Source of the DNA: Oscillospiraceae bacterium
GTDB lineage: Bacteria > Bacillota > Clostridia > Oscillospirales > Oscillospiraceae
Assembly: GCA_017624915.1 (NCBI GenBank)
Contig: JAGAMC010000025.1
Coordinates: 78,917-142,916, forward strand
DNA: 64,000 bases
Reading direction: 5' to 3'
A program made the position numbers and the translations under genes. Position 1 is the stretch's first letter; each line of letters opens with the position of its first letter. Shown in pieces: positions 9,501-18,137 of this stretch. The notes beneath the pieces were generated by a model. The model searched no databases. It worked only from the letters and a program-made list of their open reading frames with translations, and had not been told where the DNA came from.

Positions 9501-10623
9501 CAGCGACATCATCACCACACATTTTGAATACCACTCCATGGAGTCCAATCTGCTCAAGCTGGACATTCTGGGGCACGATGATCCGTCCATGATCCGCATG
9601 CTGCAGGACCTGACCGGTATCGACCCACAAAAGATACCGCTGGACGACAAGGATACCATGTCCATTTTCAGTTCCTCCAAGGCACTGGGCTATGAGAATG
9701 ACAAGGTGCTGGGACCCACAGGCGGAACGGCGATTCCCGAGTTCGGCACTTCATTCGTGCGCGGCATGCTGGAGGATACCCAGCCCGATCAGTTTGATAT
9801 TCTGGTGCGTCTTTCCGGCTTCTCCCACGGTACGGACGTGTGGCTGGGCAACGCCAAGGACCTGATCACTTCCGGCACTGCAAAGGTCAGTGAGGCCATC
9901 GGCTGCCGCGATGACATCATGCTGTTTCTCATCTCCAAGGGCATGGACCCCAAGCGCTCCTTCAAGATCATGGAGGCGGTGCGTAAAGGCCGTGGCCTGC
10001 CCGACGGGGCAGAGGAGGAGATGAAGGCCGCGGGCGTACCGGACTGGTACATCGGCTCCTGTAAGAAGATCGCCTACCTGTTCCCCAAGGCCCACGCTGT
10101 GGCCTATGTGATGATGGCCTTCCGCATCGCCTGGTTCAAGGTGCATCGGCCTCTGGCCTTCTACGCGGCCTATTTCTCCATCCGGGCCAAGGCCTTTGAC
10201 GAGGCCTATATGTGCCGCGGCATGGACGAGGTCAAGCGGAGGATGCGGGAGATCCAGCTCAAGGACAAGGACGCCTCCGCTGTGGAGCAGGATATGCTCA
10301 CCACGCTGGAGGTGTGCTATGAGTTCTATCTGCGCGGATTCAGCTTCCAGCGTCTGGACATCTACAAGTCCAAGGCTGTCAACTTTACCATGGACGAGGA
10401 AAACGGGACCCTTCGCCCGCCCTTCGTGTCGGTAGCCGGCCTTGGAGAAACGGCGGCACTGTCTTTGGAAGAGCAGTGTGCAGGCAAGGAGTTTATCTCC
10501 ATTGAAGAGGTATCCGCCGCCTGTCCCAAGGTGTCCAAGACCCATATCGAACAGCTCAAGGCGGCGGGGGCCTTCGGCGACCTGCCCGAGACCAGCCAGA
10601 TCGACCTGTTTTCCATGTTTTGA
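6508..10623 (+). CDS. polC: DNA polymerase III alpha subunit, PolC type
   Basis: Main replicative polymerase of low-GC Gram-positive bacteria, with built-in 3'-5' proofreading. Domains in order: N-terminal region, OB fold (about 155-235), PHP domain starting ELHMHTTMSSMDALTAV, DEDDh exonuclease inserted in PHP (CFDIETTGL, HNAEFDMGF, HHRASDDA), second PHP half, then the palm with PDIDLNFSGEYQ and a four-Cys zinc site (YRCPNC with NCPVCGTPY). 1371 residues is near the usual 1430. A TTG at 6499 is an alternative start; neither spacing from AGGAG (6491-6495) is ideal. The gene stands at the end of the pyrH block without proS before it. Confidence 0.96.
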   Translation: MSEKIPFLEMFTAVRRNRELSDAVEGWVILSAAIDKGQRSARIEIEGAQGAGANLLQEAQEYVCRAYGLNSVKLVTSEPRQPVPPKSVPAAEPVSGGVDDAFARTQAIREAALKNITRAVPSSQEKKATKDHGKVIFGHVVKKKPVPMGELALDMGTVVVEGDVFAVDHRELKKRNAWVVAFDVTDYTGSVRVSKFITAEENAKSIVDGVKKGQRLIIQGRLNLDRFYGDMVLEPVSIMEGSKQMRQDLAAEKRVELHMHTTMSSMDALTAVKPKLGPDKNVVKRAESWGHKALAITDHGVAQAFPEAWHSAKNIKLLYGVEAYYINDVDDRVVVHGEQDQDFKGEIVCFDIETTGLKKKQEVIIEIGAVVLRDGKVAETFNTFVSPGRILNPEIIQLTGITDEMLQGAPTQEQALRAFLDFVGDRPLAAHNAEFDMGFIAEGCRRYGIPFEKTSVDTLILAQNLLPELGKYKLDIVAEHLQLPAFNHHRASDDAATVAYMLVPFFKMLEERGVHTLQQINPAMPPLRGKGKAKRQPKHLIILAKNQVGLRNLYKLISLSHLEHFKRYPIIPKSLINANREGLIIGSACEAGELFGAVVDGKETEELKRIASWYDYLEIQPICNNMFMLRKGIVKSEEELRQFNRTVVQLGKEMDKPVCATGDVHFMDPEDEIYRHILLASKGFEDADEELPIYFKTTDEMLEEFAYLGEETAYEVVVKNTNLIADWCDTVLPLPKGLFAPKLEDSDGELKRLVWDKAHELYGENPPDIVKDRINVELGDIIGCKYDVIYMSAQKLVQDSLAHGYLVGSRGSVGSSLVAFMSGITEVNSLPAHYRCPNCKHADFEYAQNPEHPYGCGADMPDMNCPVCGTPYAKDGFNIPFETFLGFGGDKVPDIDLNFSGEYQGNAHRYTFELFGQTHVFRAGTVGTVAEKTAFGYVKKYLEERGRMVSKAEENRLAIGCTNVKRTTGQHPGGMVVIPQNKEIYDFCPVQHPADDPNSDIITTHFEYHSMESNLLKLDILGHDDPSMIRMLQDLTGIDPQKIPLDDKDTMSIFSSSKALGYENDKVLGPTGGTAIPEFGTSFVRGMLEDTQPDQFDILVRLSGFSHGTDVWLGNAKDLITSGTAKVSEAIGCRDDIMLFLISKGMDPKRSFKIMEAVRKGRGLPDGAEEEMKAAGVPDWYIGSCKKIAYLFPKAHAVAYVMMAFRIAWFKVHRPLAFYAAYFSIRAKAFDEAYMCRGMDEVKRRMREIQLKDKDASAVEQDMLTTLEVCYEFYLRGFSFQRLDIYKSKAVNFTMDEENGTLRPPFVSVAGLGETAALSLEEQCAGKEFISIEEVSAACPKVSKTHIEQLKAAGAFGDLPETSQIDLFSMF

Positions 10624-10649
10624 TTCTTGATTTGACAAGGATATTGTGC

Positions 10650-10678
10650 TTGACATCATACCGATGATGTAGTATATT
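10650..10678 (+). promoter_or_regulatory. Strong sigma-A-type promoter of the histidine operon
   Basis: TTGACA (10650-10655), a 17-base spacer and TATATT (10673-10678) precede the glycosyltransferase-his gene cluster. No T-box-like leader fits in the short gap of about 40 bases to the start codon, so his regulation by a long leader RNA is unlikely here. Confidence 0.85.
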
Positions 10679-10723
10679 AGCGTGGTAAAGCGCTAAAGAG
10701 AGCGCCCGCAGGGAGGGGAATTA

Positions 10724-11668
10724 ATGGAAAAAATATCTGTGATCGTGCCCTGCTATAACGAGGAAGAAGTACTGCCCCTTTTCTATGAGGAAATGAACCG
10801 GGTAGCCGGACTGATGGATGGGTACGACTTTGAGTACGTCTTTGTGGATGACGGCTCCCGGGACGCAACTCTCTGTGTGGTCAAGGAGCTTGCAGCCCGG
10901 GATCAGCGGGTAAAATATGTCTCCTTCTCCCGCAACTTTGGCAAGGAAGCTGCCATGTTCGCCGGGTTCACCTATGCTTCCGGGGACTATGTTGCGGTGA
11001 TGGATGCTGACCTGCAGGATCCGCCGGCTCTGCTGCCTGAGATGATGGATGCCATCAAAAACGAGGGCTATGACTCCGTGGCTACCCGCCGCGTCACCCG
11101 TAAGGGCGAGCCGGTCATCCGATCCTTCTTCGCCCGCTGCTTCTACCGGCTTATGCGCCGCATTTCCAAGACCGAGATCGTGGACGGTGCCCGGGATTAC
11201 CGGCTGATGACCCGCCAGTTTGTGGACAGTCTGCTGTCCCTGAGCGAGTACAACCGCTTTTCCAAGGGGCTTTACGGCTGGGTGGGCTATCGGACCAAGT
11301 GGATCGAGTTTGAAAATGTGGAGCGTGCGGCAGGGGAGACCAAGTGGTCCTTCTGGAAGCTGTTGCTTTACAGCATCGAGGGCATTGTGGCTTTCTCCGC
11401 CGCCCCCCTTGCCATTGCCGCAGTTACAGGTATCCTGTGCTGCCTTCTGGCCTTTGTGTTCATCCTGTTTATTGTGGTACGCACCCTGATGTTTGGCGAT
11501 CCGGTGGCAGGCTGGCCGTCCATGATCTGCGTGATCCTGCTGACGGGCGGACTGCAGCTGCTGTGCATCGGTATTCTGGGCGAATATCTGGCCAAGACCT
11601 ACCTTGAGGTAAAAAACCGACCCATCTTTATCTGTAAGGAGAGCAATATCCGTGAGAATGACCGTTAA
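10724..11668 (+). CDS. Membrane-anchored family 2 glycosyltransferase (GtrB/DPM1-like)
   Basis: Predicted to move a sugar from a nucleotide sugar to a polyprenyl phosphate carrier at the inner face of the membrane. The 314-residue protein has the GT-A fold with IVPCYNEEE (7-15), VDDGSRD (41-47) and the metal-binding MDADLQDP (93-100), then two C-terminal membrane helices at about 230-290, as in GtrB and related proteins. GGGAGGGG precedes the ATG. It is the promoter-proximal gene of the his operon and overlaps hisZ by 17 bases, an unexplained pairing. Sugar and lipid acceptor cannot be told from the sequence. Confidence 0.88.
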   Translation: MEKISVIVPCYNEEEVLPLFYEEMNRVAGLMDGYDFEYVFVDDGSRDATLCVVKELAARDQRVKYVSFSRNFGKEAAMFAGFTYASGDYVAVMDADLQDPPALLPEMMDAIKNEGYDSVATRRVTRKGEPVIRSFFARCFYRLMRRISKTEIVDGARDYRLMTRQFVDSLLSLSEYNRFSKGLYGWVGYRTKWIEFENVERAAGETKWSFWKLLLYSIEGIVAFSAAPLAIAAVTGILCCLLAFVFILFIVVRTLMFGDPVAGWPSMICVILLTGGLQLLCIGILGEYLAKTYLEVKNRPIFICKESNIRENDR

Positions 11669-12821
11669 CACCCCGGAGGGGACCCGGGACCGCCTGTTTG
11701 CCGAGTGTCAGGAGCGGCGCGAGGTGCAAAACCGCCTGATCCGCCTGTTCCGGCAGCGGGGGTATCTGGAGGTATCCACCCCTGAAACGGAGTTTTATGA
11801 TTTATTTGCCCTGTCCGGCAGCGCCATTGCGCAGGAGCGCATGCTGCAGGTGTGTGACCTGAGCGGAAAGATCTGCGTCATGCGCCCGGACTCCACCACC
11901 CCCATTGCCCGGGTGGCGGCCACCAAGCTGCGGGCCCTGCCCCTGCCTCAGCGGCTCTACTACGACCAGAAGGTATACCGCTCCAACCCCGCACACAACG
12001 GCGGAAACCGCGAGATCCCCCAGTGCGGCGTGGAGCTGATCGGCGCGGACGGCATGAAGGCGGACGTGGAGATCATTGCCACAGCCGTGGACGCCCTGCG
12101 GGCCTGCGGTGCGTCCCGCTTCCATGTGGAGCTGGGCCATGCGGCATTTTTCCGGGATCTGGCCCGGCGTATGGAGCTGGATGAGGAGACGGTGGAGCAG
12201 ATGCGCGCCCTGATCGAAGGGAAGAACTTCGCCGCCCTCAACGATCTGCTTGTCCCTTATGAGGGCAACAGCGCCTGTGCCGCCATTAAGCGCCTGTCCC
12301 GTCTGTTTGGCGGCGTGGAGGTGCTGGACGAGGCAGAAAAGCTGGCGGGCCGGACGGAAACCGTAGATTATCTGCGCCGTCTGTATGACGAGTTGTCCGC
12401 CGCCGGTTACGGTCAGTACGTGCGCTTTGATTTGGGCATGGTCCATCAGATCGATTACTACACCGGCGTGGTGTTCCGCGGCTATGTGGAGGGTGCCGGC
12501 GAGGCCGTCCTGTCCGGCGGACGCTACGACAATCTGGTTGAGGTGTTCGGCCGCAAGGCACAGGCCACGGGCTTCTCTGTGGATGTGGATGCCGTGGCCC
12601 ATACACTGCCTGAGACCGCTCTGCCCGTCCTGCGGGCCATGGTGCACTATGAACCCGGTTATCTGGCTCAGGCGCTGGAGACCGTGGACGGCCGTCCTGC
12701 CGGCACCTGTGAGCTGTCTCCCTGCGAAACTGTGGAGGACAGTATGACCCTTGCAAAGGAAAAGGGCGTTCAGAATCTTGTGATCTTCGACAAGGACGGA
12801 GAAAGGCTGGTGTCCCTGTGA
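11652..12821 (+). CDS. hisZ: ATP phosphoribosyltransferase regulatory subunit
   Basis: Histidyl-tRNA-synthetase-like paralog that pairs with short-form HisG to make the first enzyme of histidine synthesis and confers feedback control. The 389-residue protein shows class II synthetase motifs (TPEGTRDRLF, MRPDSTTPIARV) and the FDLGMVHQIDYYTGVVF and LSGGRYDNLV segments. It lacks a full tRNA-binding C-terminal domain. Start GTG at 11652 lies 10 bases after AAGGAG; an ATG at 11658 is possible. Its presence agrees with the short HisG next door. Confidence 0.93.
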   Translation: MRMTVNTPEGTRDRLFAECQERREVQNRLIRLFRQRGYLEVSTPETEFYDLFALSGSAIAQERMLQVCDLSGKICVMRPDSTTPIARVAATKLRALPLPQRLYYDQKVYRSNPAHNGGNREIPQCGVELIGADGMKADVEIIATAVDALRACGASRFHVELGHAAFFRDLARRMELDEETVEQMRALIEGKNFAALNDLLVPYEGNSACAAIKRLSRLFGGVEVLDEAEKLAGRTETVDYLRRLYDELSAAGYGQYVRFDLGMVHQIDYYTGVVFRGYVEGAGEAVLSGGRYDNLVEVFGRKAQATGFSVDVDAVAHTLPETALPVLRAMVHYEPGYLAQALETVDGRPAGTCELSPCETVEDSMTLAKEKGVQNLVIFDKDGERLVSL

Positions 12822-13462
12822 GCAGTGAACGTTTGCGTATCGCCCTGACCAAGGGGCGTCTGCAGGATAAGTCCGTGGAGATGTTTGAGGCTATGGGCCT
12901 TGACTGCTCTCCCATCAAGGATCCCGGCCGCCGTCTGGTCCACTCCCTTCCAAACTATCCCATGGACGCGGTGCTGGCCAAAGCCCCCGATGTCATTACC
13001 TACGTGGAGCACGGCGTGTGCGATCTGGGCGTGGTGGGCAAGGACACCATTCTGGAAAAGGGCGGCGCCTTTTACGAGGTGCTGGACCTGAACTTCGGCA
13101 AGTGCCGCTTTGCCCTTGCGGTGAAAGAGGGCAGCGATTTCTACGGTACATACAAGACCCGCCGCATCGCCTCCAAATATCCGGAGGTGACCCGTGCCTT
13201 CTTTGAGAAGAAGGGCATGGACGTGGATATCATCAAAATCGAAGGCAGTGTGGAGCTTGCTCCCATTCTGGAGCTGACCGACGCCATCGTGGATATTGTG
13301 GAAACGGGCGCTACCCTCAAGGCCAACGGTCTTGTGCCCATCGAGACCGTTGCACCGGTGTCCGCGCGGCTGATCGTCAACACCGCCAGCATGAAGCTGC
13401 ACAAAAGTCAGATCGCCGACTTTATTGAAAAGTGCGAGCGTGAATTGGAGAGAAGAGCATGA
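12818..13462 (+). CDS. hisG: ATP phosphoribosyltransferase, short catalytic form
   Basis: Joins ATP and PRPP to give phosphoribosyl-ATP, step one of histidine synthesis. At 214 residues it is the short form that lacks the ACT-like regulatory domain and needs HisZ. Visible signatures are IALTKGRL near the N-terminus, ELGVVGKD-like DLGVVGKDTILE, and the PRPP-binding DIVETGATLKANGL. It starts with GTG overlapping the hisZ stop by four bases, and its own stop overlaps the hisD ATG by four bases, so the three genes are translationally coupled. Confidence 0.95.
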   Translation: MSSERLRIALTKGRLQDKSVEMFEAMGLDCSPIKDPGRRLVHSLPNYPMDAVLAKAPDVITYVEHGVCDLGVVGKDTILEKGGAFYEVLDLNFGKCRFALAVKEGSDFYGTYKTRRIASKYPEVTRAFFEKKGMDVDIIKIEGSVELAPILELTDAIVDIVETGATLKANGLVPIETVAPVSARLIVNTASMKLHKSQIADFIEKCERELERRA

Positions 13463-14736
13463 TCAGGATCATCCGGGCCGACGGAGAGGCGGAACAGCAG
13501 CAGCTATCGGCCATGCGGGCGCGTTCCGCAGAGAAAAATGCGAATATAGAGCGCGCAGTTTCAGAAATAATGCAGGATGTAAAGCGAAACGGCTTTTCGG
13601 CCGTGGAGCGATATTCCCTGCGGTTTGACGGCACGGCACCCTATGAAATCACCGCTGAAAAGCTGGACGAGGCGTATAAAGCCTGTCCGGAAGAGTTGAT
13701 TTGCGCACTGGAACACGCCGCAGCCAACATCCGGGATTATAATGAAAAGCTCCTTGCCAAAACGGTGGAGTGGAACTCTCCGGACGGCGGAAGAGTGGGC
13801 CGTGTGGTGCGCGGACTGACCCGCGTGGGCATCTATGTGCCCGGCGGAACGGCGGCATATCCCAGTTCCGTGCTGATGAACGCCATACCGGCCAAGGTGG
13901 CAGGGGTGGAGGAAATCGTGATGGTCACACCTCCAACCGAAAACCTGAATACCGCGGTGCTGGCGGCTGCGAAGATCGCGGGCGTGGACAGGGTGATCGC
14001 CGTGGGCGGCGCTCAGGCGGTGGCTGCCCTGACCTACGGGGCAGGATTCATCCCACGGGTGGATAAGCTGGTGGGGCCGGGCAACGCCTTTGTGGCTGCG
14101 GCCAAGCGCATGGCGTACGGTACGCTGGATATCGACATGGTGGCCGGACCTTCCGAGGTGCTGGTCATCGCCGATGACAGTGCGGACGCAAAGTTTGTGG
14201 CGGCTGACCTGCTCAGTCAGGCCGAGCATGACCGCATGGCTTCCGCCGTACTGCTGACGGACAGCGAGGAGTTGGCCAAGGCGGTGGATGCTGAAATCGT
14301 CCGCCAGACCGGCTATCTCAGCCGCAGCCAGATCATGGAGGATTCCCTGCGGGACTTCGGCTGCGCCATTGTGTGCGAGGATCTGGCCAAGTGCGTCTGC
14401 CTTGCCAACGAGATTGCGCCCGAGCATCTGGAGATCGTTACCCGTGATCCCAGAGCGCTGCTGCCCGACATCAAAAATGCCGGCGCGGTTTTTCTCGGGG
14501 CGTGGTCGCCGGAGCCTTTGGGCGACTATCTGGCCGGCCCGGACCATGTGCTTCCCACCAGCGGAACAGCGCGGTTTTTCTCGCCCCTGTCGGTGGACAG
14601 CTTCCTGAAGACCATGAGCATTATCGAATTTGACCGGGATTCTCTGGCCCCTGTCAAGGATAAGGTCATTACCCTTGCGGAAAGTGAGCGGCTCACTGCC
14701 CACGCAAATTCTATTAAAGTGCGATTTGAAGACTAA
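13459..14736 (+). CDS. hisD: Histidinol dehydrogenase
   Basis: Zinc enzyme carrying out the last two oxidations, histidinol to histidine, with NAD. The 425-residue protein has the conserved [33 protein letters not shown], the NAD/zinc segment [15 protein letters not shown], and [13 protein letters not shown] with the catalytic base region APEHLEIV. The ATG overlaps hisG by four bases. Length is normal for the family. Confidence 0.97.
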   Translation: MIRIIRADGEAEQQQLSAMRARSAEKNANIERAVSEIMQDVKRNGFSAVERYSLRFDGTAPYEITAEKLDEAYKACPEELICALEHAAANIRDYNEKLLAKTVEWNSPDGGRVGRVVRGLTRVGIYVPGGTAAYPSSVLMNAIPAKVAGVEEIVMVTPPTENLNTAVLAAAKIAGVDRVIAVGGAQAVAALTYGAGFIPRVDKLVGPGNAFVAAAKRMAYGTLDIDMVAGPSEVLVIADDSADAKFVAADLLSQAEHDRMASAVLLTDSEELAKAVDAEIVRQTGYLSRSQIMEDSLRDFGCAIVCEDLAKCVCLANEIAPEHLEIVTRDPRALLPDIKNAGAVFLGAWSPEPLGDYLAGPDHVLPTSGTARFFSPLSVDSFLKTMSIIEFDRDSLAPVKDKVITLAESERLTAHANSIKVRFED

Positions 14737-14749
14737 GGAGGATCACGTC

Positions 14750-15325
14750 ATGCGTACTGCTTCCGTGACCAGAACCACAAAAGAGACCGATATCAGCCTT
14801 GCACTGTCTCTGGACGGCGGCGGGGTGGAGGTATCCACCGGCATCGGCTTTTTTGATCACATGCTCACTGCGCTGGCATTCTATGCCGGCTGGGGCATGA
14901 AGCTGACGGTTAAGGGCGACCTGCAGGTGGACGGACACCACACAGTGGAGGACACCGGCATCGTGCTGGGTCAGGCCCTGCGGGAGGCACTGGGTGACAA
15001 AAAGGGCATCCGCCGCTTCGGCAGCGCTTATGTACCCATGGACGAGGCCCTTTGCTTCACCGCCCTGGATTTTTCCAACCGGCCCTATCTGGTCTTTGAC
15101 GCGGATATGCCCCAGCCCATGATCGGTGACTATGATGCCTGCCTCACGGTTGAATTTATGCGCGCGTTGTCTTTTAATGCAGGGATCACCCTGCACCAGA
15201 AGTGCCACTACGGCATCAATGCCCACCACATCACCGAGGGGCTTTTCAAGTCTCTGGGTCTTGCTATCAAGGATGCGGTCAAGGTGGAGGGCGAGAGCGT
15301 AGTGTCCACCAAGGGAGTGCTGTAA
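14750..15325 (+). CDS. hisB: Imidazoleglycerol-phosphate dehydratase
   Basis: Manganese enzyme dehydrating imidazole glycerol phosphate. This is the single-domain 191-residue form without the fused histidinol-phosphatase seen in enterobacteria. The diagnostic motifs are GIGFFDHMLTALAFYAGW and GDLQVDGHHTVEDTGIVLG, with a second histidine pair in NAHHITEGLFKSLG. AAGGAGGATCACGTC lies directly before the ATG at 14750; upstream in-frame starts lie inside hisD. Confidence 0.96.
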   Translation: MRTASVTRTTKETDISLALSLDGGGVEVSTGIGFFDHMLTALAFYAGWGMKLTVKGDLQVDGHHTVEDTGIVLGQALREALGDKKGIRRFGSAYVPMDEALCFTALDFSNRPYLVFDADMPQPMIGDYDACLTVEFMRALSFNAGITLHQKCHYGINAHHITEGLFKSLGLAIKDAVKVEGESVVSTKGVL

Positions 15326-15326
15326 C

Positions 15327-15935
15327 ATGGGTTATACCGCAATCATCGACTATGGTGTGGGCAACCTGAAAAGCGTGTCCAACGCCTTTTCCTATGTGGG
15401 TGTGGACACCCTCATCACCAGTGATGCCAGGGAGATTGAACTGGCTGACGCCATCCTGCTGCCCGGCGTGGGTGCGTTCCCCGATGCGGCGGACAAGCTG
15501 CGCGCCCCCGGCCTTGATAAGGTGGTGGCGGAGCAGGGGAGAAGCAAGCCTGTGCTTGGCATCTGCCTTGGCATGCAGCTGCTGCTGGAACGTGGGTCCG
15601 AGGTGCGCCCCTGTGACGGACTTGGTGTGATACAGGGTGTGTGCGACCGGATCCCCACCCGCCTTAAGCTGCCCCACATCGGCTGGAACAGCCTGCGGTT
15701 TCCCAACTCCTCGCCCCTGTTTGCGGGGGTCGACGAGGGGGCCTGCGTCTACTTTGTCCACTCCTTCTCCGCCCAGAACTGCGACCCGGCGCAGGTCATT
15801 GCCGCCACCGACCACGGCTGTGATATTGTGGCCGCAGTCCAGAACGGCAACTTCTTCGGCTGCCAGTTCCATCCGGAAAAGAGCGGGGATGTGGGCCTGC
15901 AGATCCTAAAGAACTTCGGAGCGATGAACAAATGA
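15327..15935 (+). CDS. hisH: Imidazole glycerol phosphate synthase, glutaminase subunit
   Basis: Class I glutamine amidotransferase that feeds ammonia to HisF. The 202-residue protein shows the nucleophile Cys80 in GICLGMQLL, the oxyanion region LPGVGAFPDA, and the His-Glu pair in CQFHPEKSG. It begins one base after the hisB stop and its own stop overlaps the hisA ATG by four bases. Confidence 0.96.
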   Translation: MGYTAIIDYGVGNLKSVSNAFSYVGVDTLITSDAREIELADAILLPGVGAFPDAADKLRAPGLDKVVAEQGRSKPVLGICLGMQLLLERGSEVRPCDGLGVIQGVCDRIPTRLKLPHIGWNSLRFPNSSPLFAGVDEGACVYFVHSFSAQNCDPAQVIAATDHGCDIVAAVQNGNFFGCQFHPEKSGDVGLQILKNFGAMNK

Positions 15936-16654
15936 TCATTCTGCCTGCCATTGATTTAAAAGACAATAAAGTGGTCCGCCTTTATAAGGGCGAATTTGAC
16001 ACCGTCCATCAGGTGGCCGATGATCCCGTTGCCACCGCGAAAGCCTTTTATGAGGCCGGAGCCCGGTACATCCATATGGTGGATCTGGACGGGGCAAAGG
16101 ACGGCGTGCGCAAAAATGCCCATATCGTGCGTGCGGTGGCTGAGTATTCCGGCCTGAAGGTGGAGCTGGGCGGCGGCATCCGCTCCATGAAGGATTTGGA
16201 AGAGGTCTTTGACCTTGGCGTGTACCGGGCGGTCATCGGCTCTGCTGCTGTGAGCCACCCCGAGTTTGTAAAAGAGGCCGTGGCCAAGTACGGCCAGCGC
16301 ATCGCCGTGGGTATCGATACCAAAAACGGCAGGGTGAAAACTGCCGGCTGGGTGGAGGATTCCGGCCTTGATTATCTGGAATTTGCCGGACAGATGGAGA
16401 ACCTTGGTGTAAAGACGATTATCTTTACAGATATTGATACTGACGGAACTTTACAGGGGCCCGCCTTTGAAAAGCTGGCGGCGCTGCAAAAGAGTGTAAA
16501 ATGCCGGATTATCGCCTCCGGCGGCGTATCCAATAACGAGGATATTCGCAAGCTGGCCGGGATGGAACTGTACGGCGCCATCATCGGCAAGGCCTATTAT
16601 GCCGGTACCATCGATCTTGCCCAGGCCGCCTGTGACGCGGGAGAGCAGAAGTAA
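15932..16654 (+). CDS. hisA: ProFAR isomerase
   Basis: Isomerises ProFAR to PRFAR, step four of histidine synthesis. The 240-residue beta-alpha barrel begins [16 protein letters not shown] with catalytic Asp8 and has the second-half Asp in [13 protein letters not shown], plus the two phosphate-binding glycine stretches (ELGGGIRS and IASGGVSN). Highly similar in layout to HisF, as expected for these sister barrels. Confidence 0.96.
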   Translation: MIILPAIDLKDNKVVRLYKGEFDTVHQVADDPVATAKAFYEAGARYIHMVDLDGAKDGVRKNAHIVRAVAEYSGLKVELGGGIRSMKDLEEVFDLGVYRAVIGSAAVSHPEFVKEAVAKYGQRIAVGIDTKNGRVKTAGWVEDSGLDYLEFAGQMENLGVKTIIFTDIDTDGTLQGPAFEKLAALQKSVKCRIIASGGVSNNEDIRKLAGMELYGAIIGKAYYAGTIDLAQAACDAGEQK

Positions 16655-16671
16655 GGAATGGAGGGGGCTCC

Positions 16672-17427
16672 ATGTTAGCAAAACGAATCATTCCATGCCT
16701 TGATGTTCGGGACGGCCGGGTGGTCAAGGGAGTCAACTTTGTCAATATCCGGGACGCGGGCGACCCTGTGGAGCTTGCCACATACTACTCCCAGCAGGGT
16801 GCGGACGAGATCGTCTTTCTGGATATCACCGCCACCAGCGACGCCCGAGATACGGTGGCCGATGTGGTGGAACGTACCGCGGCCCGGGTCTTTGTCCCTC
16901 TGACCGTGGGCGGCGGCATTCGCACGCTGGAGGATTTTCAGCGGCTGCTGCGGGCCGGTGCGGATAAAATTTCCGTCAATTCTGCGGCAGTCAAGGACCC
17001 CACACTGATCTCCAGAGCGGCTGAGCGCTTTGGCAGCCAGTGTGTGGTGGTGGCCATCGACGCCAGACGGCGGGGGGACGGCTCTTTTGAAGTCTATACC
17101 GCCGGCGGGCGCAATCCCACTGGGATCGACGCCGTGGAGTGGGCGAAAGAATGTGAGCGGCTGGGGGCGGGCGAGATCCTGCTGACCTCCATGGATACAG
17201 ACGGCACCAAGGCGGGCTTTGACGTGGAGATGCTGCGTGCGGTTACCGATGTGGTGTCCATCCCGGTCATCGCCTCCGGCGGCTGCGGAAGCCTTGCCCA
17301 CTTTGCCGAGATGTTTGAGCAGACCGGCTGTGACGCCGCTCTGGCTGCATCCCTGTTCCATTTTGGGGAGCTGACCGTGCCGCAGGTAAAAGATTATCTG
17401 CGTTCCCGGAATATCCCCGCGAGGTGA
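16672..17427 (+). CDS. hisF: Imidazole glycerol phosphate synthase, cyclase subunit
   Basis: Uses ammonia from HisH to turn PRFAR into imidazole glycerol phosphate and AICAR. The 251-residue barrel starts [20 protein letters not shown] with catalytic Asp11 and has the second Asp in VVVAIDARR, with [11 protein letters not shown] and [12 protein letters not shown] phosphate loops. GGAGGGGG precedes the ATG. It forms the synthase with HisH encoded 0.7 kb upstream. Confidence 0.97.
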   Translation: MLAKRIIPCLDVRDGRVVKGVNFVNIRDAGDPVELATYYSQQGADEIVFLDITATSDARDTVADVVERTAARVFVPLTVGGGIRTLEDFQRLLRAGADKISVNSAAVKDPTLISRAAERFGSQCVVVAIDARRRGDGSFEVYTAGGRNPTGIDAVEWAKECERLGAGEILLTSMDTDGTKAGFDVEMLRAVTDVVSIPVIASGGCGSLAHFAEMFEQTGCDAALAASLFHFGELTVPQVKDYLRSRNIPAR

Positions 17428-17432
17428 GCGAT

Positions 17433-17759
17433 ATGTTTGATCTGGATAAACTGTTTCGAAAGTCCGACCTGATCCCGGTTATCATCCAGCATGTGCAGAC
17501 CAAAGACATCCTGATGCTGGGCTTTACCAACAAAGAAGCGGTGGAGCTGACGCTGAAGACAAAGACCGCGTGGTTCTGGAGCCGAAGCCGAAACGAGCTT
17601 TGGAACAAGGGCGGAACGTCGGGTAATTTCCTGCATGTGCACAAGATCATGACCGACTGTGACACGGACACGCTGCTGTATTTCTGCGCCCCTGACGGCC
17701 CAACCTGCCACACGGGCGCGGACAGCTGCTTTTTCAATGAAATCACGATGGATGCATGA
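17433..17759 (+). CDS. hisI: Phosphoribosyl-AMP cyclohydrolase
   Basis: Zinc enzyme opening the adenine ring of PR-AMP. The 108-residue product carries the full signature: TAWFWSRSRNELWNKGGTSG, the magnesium site DCDTDTLLYF and the zinc cysteines in GPTCHTGADSCF. It is the stand-alone form, with HisE encoded separately next. A GTG at 17424 overlaps the hisF stop, but GAGGTGA at 17421-17427 is placed for the ATG at 17433. Confidence 0.95.
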   Translation: MFDLDKLFRKSDLIPVIIQHVQTKDILMLGFTNKEAVELTLKTKTAWFWSRSRNELWNKGGTSGNFLHVHKIMTDCDTDTLLYFCAPDGPTCHTGADSCFFNEITMDA

Positions 17760-17797
17760 TACCCATGACCTTCGGGCAACAATAAGGAGAGAGCAAA

Positions 17798-18124
17798 ATG
17801 AATGACACGCTGAAGAATCTGTATGATGTGGTGGAGGGCAGAAAGGCCCAGCCCCAGGAGGGCTCCTACACCTGCTACCTGTTTGAAAAGGGGCTGGATA
17901 AGATCCTGAAAAAGGTGGGCGAGGAGTGCGCCGAGACCATCATCGCCGCCAAAAACGGCGTGCAGGAGGAAACGGTGGGGGAGATCTCCGATCTGCTGTA
18001 CCACCTGACTGTGATGATGGTCCAGTCCGGCATCCCTCTGGAGGCCGTGATGGATGAACTGGATGCCCGAAGTGCCAAGATCGGCAATCTCAAACAGTTT
18101 CATGTCAGCGACCACAATACTTGA
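17798..18124 (+). CDS. hisE: Phosphoribosyl-ATP pyrophosphatase
   Basis: Hydrolyses PR-ATP to PR-AMP, the step before HisI. The 108-residue all-alpha MazG-type protein shows GSYTCYLFEKGLDKILKKVG and EECAETIIAAKN with the metal-binding acidic residues, then EISDLLYHLTVMM. AAGGAGAG precedes the ATG. It is the last recognisable his gene here: no hisC and no histidinol-phosphate phosphatase are in the window. Confidence 0.95.
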   Translation: MNDTLKNLYDVVEGRKAQPQEGSYTCYLFEKGLDKILKKVGEECAETIIAAKNGVQEETVGEISDLLYHLTVMMVQSGIPLEAVMDELDARSAKIGNLKQFHVSDHNT

Positions 18125-18137
18125 GTGAGGTGGCTTT

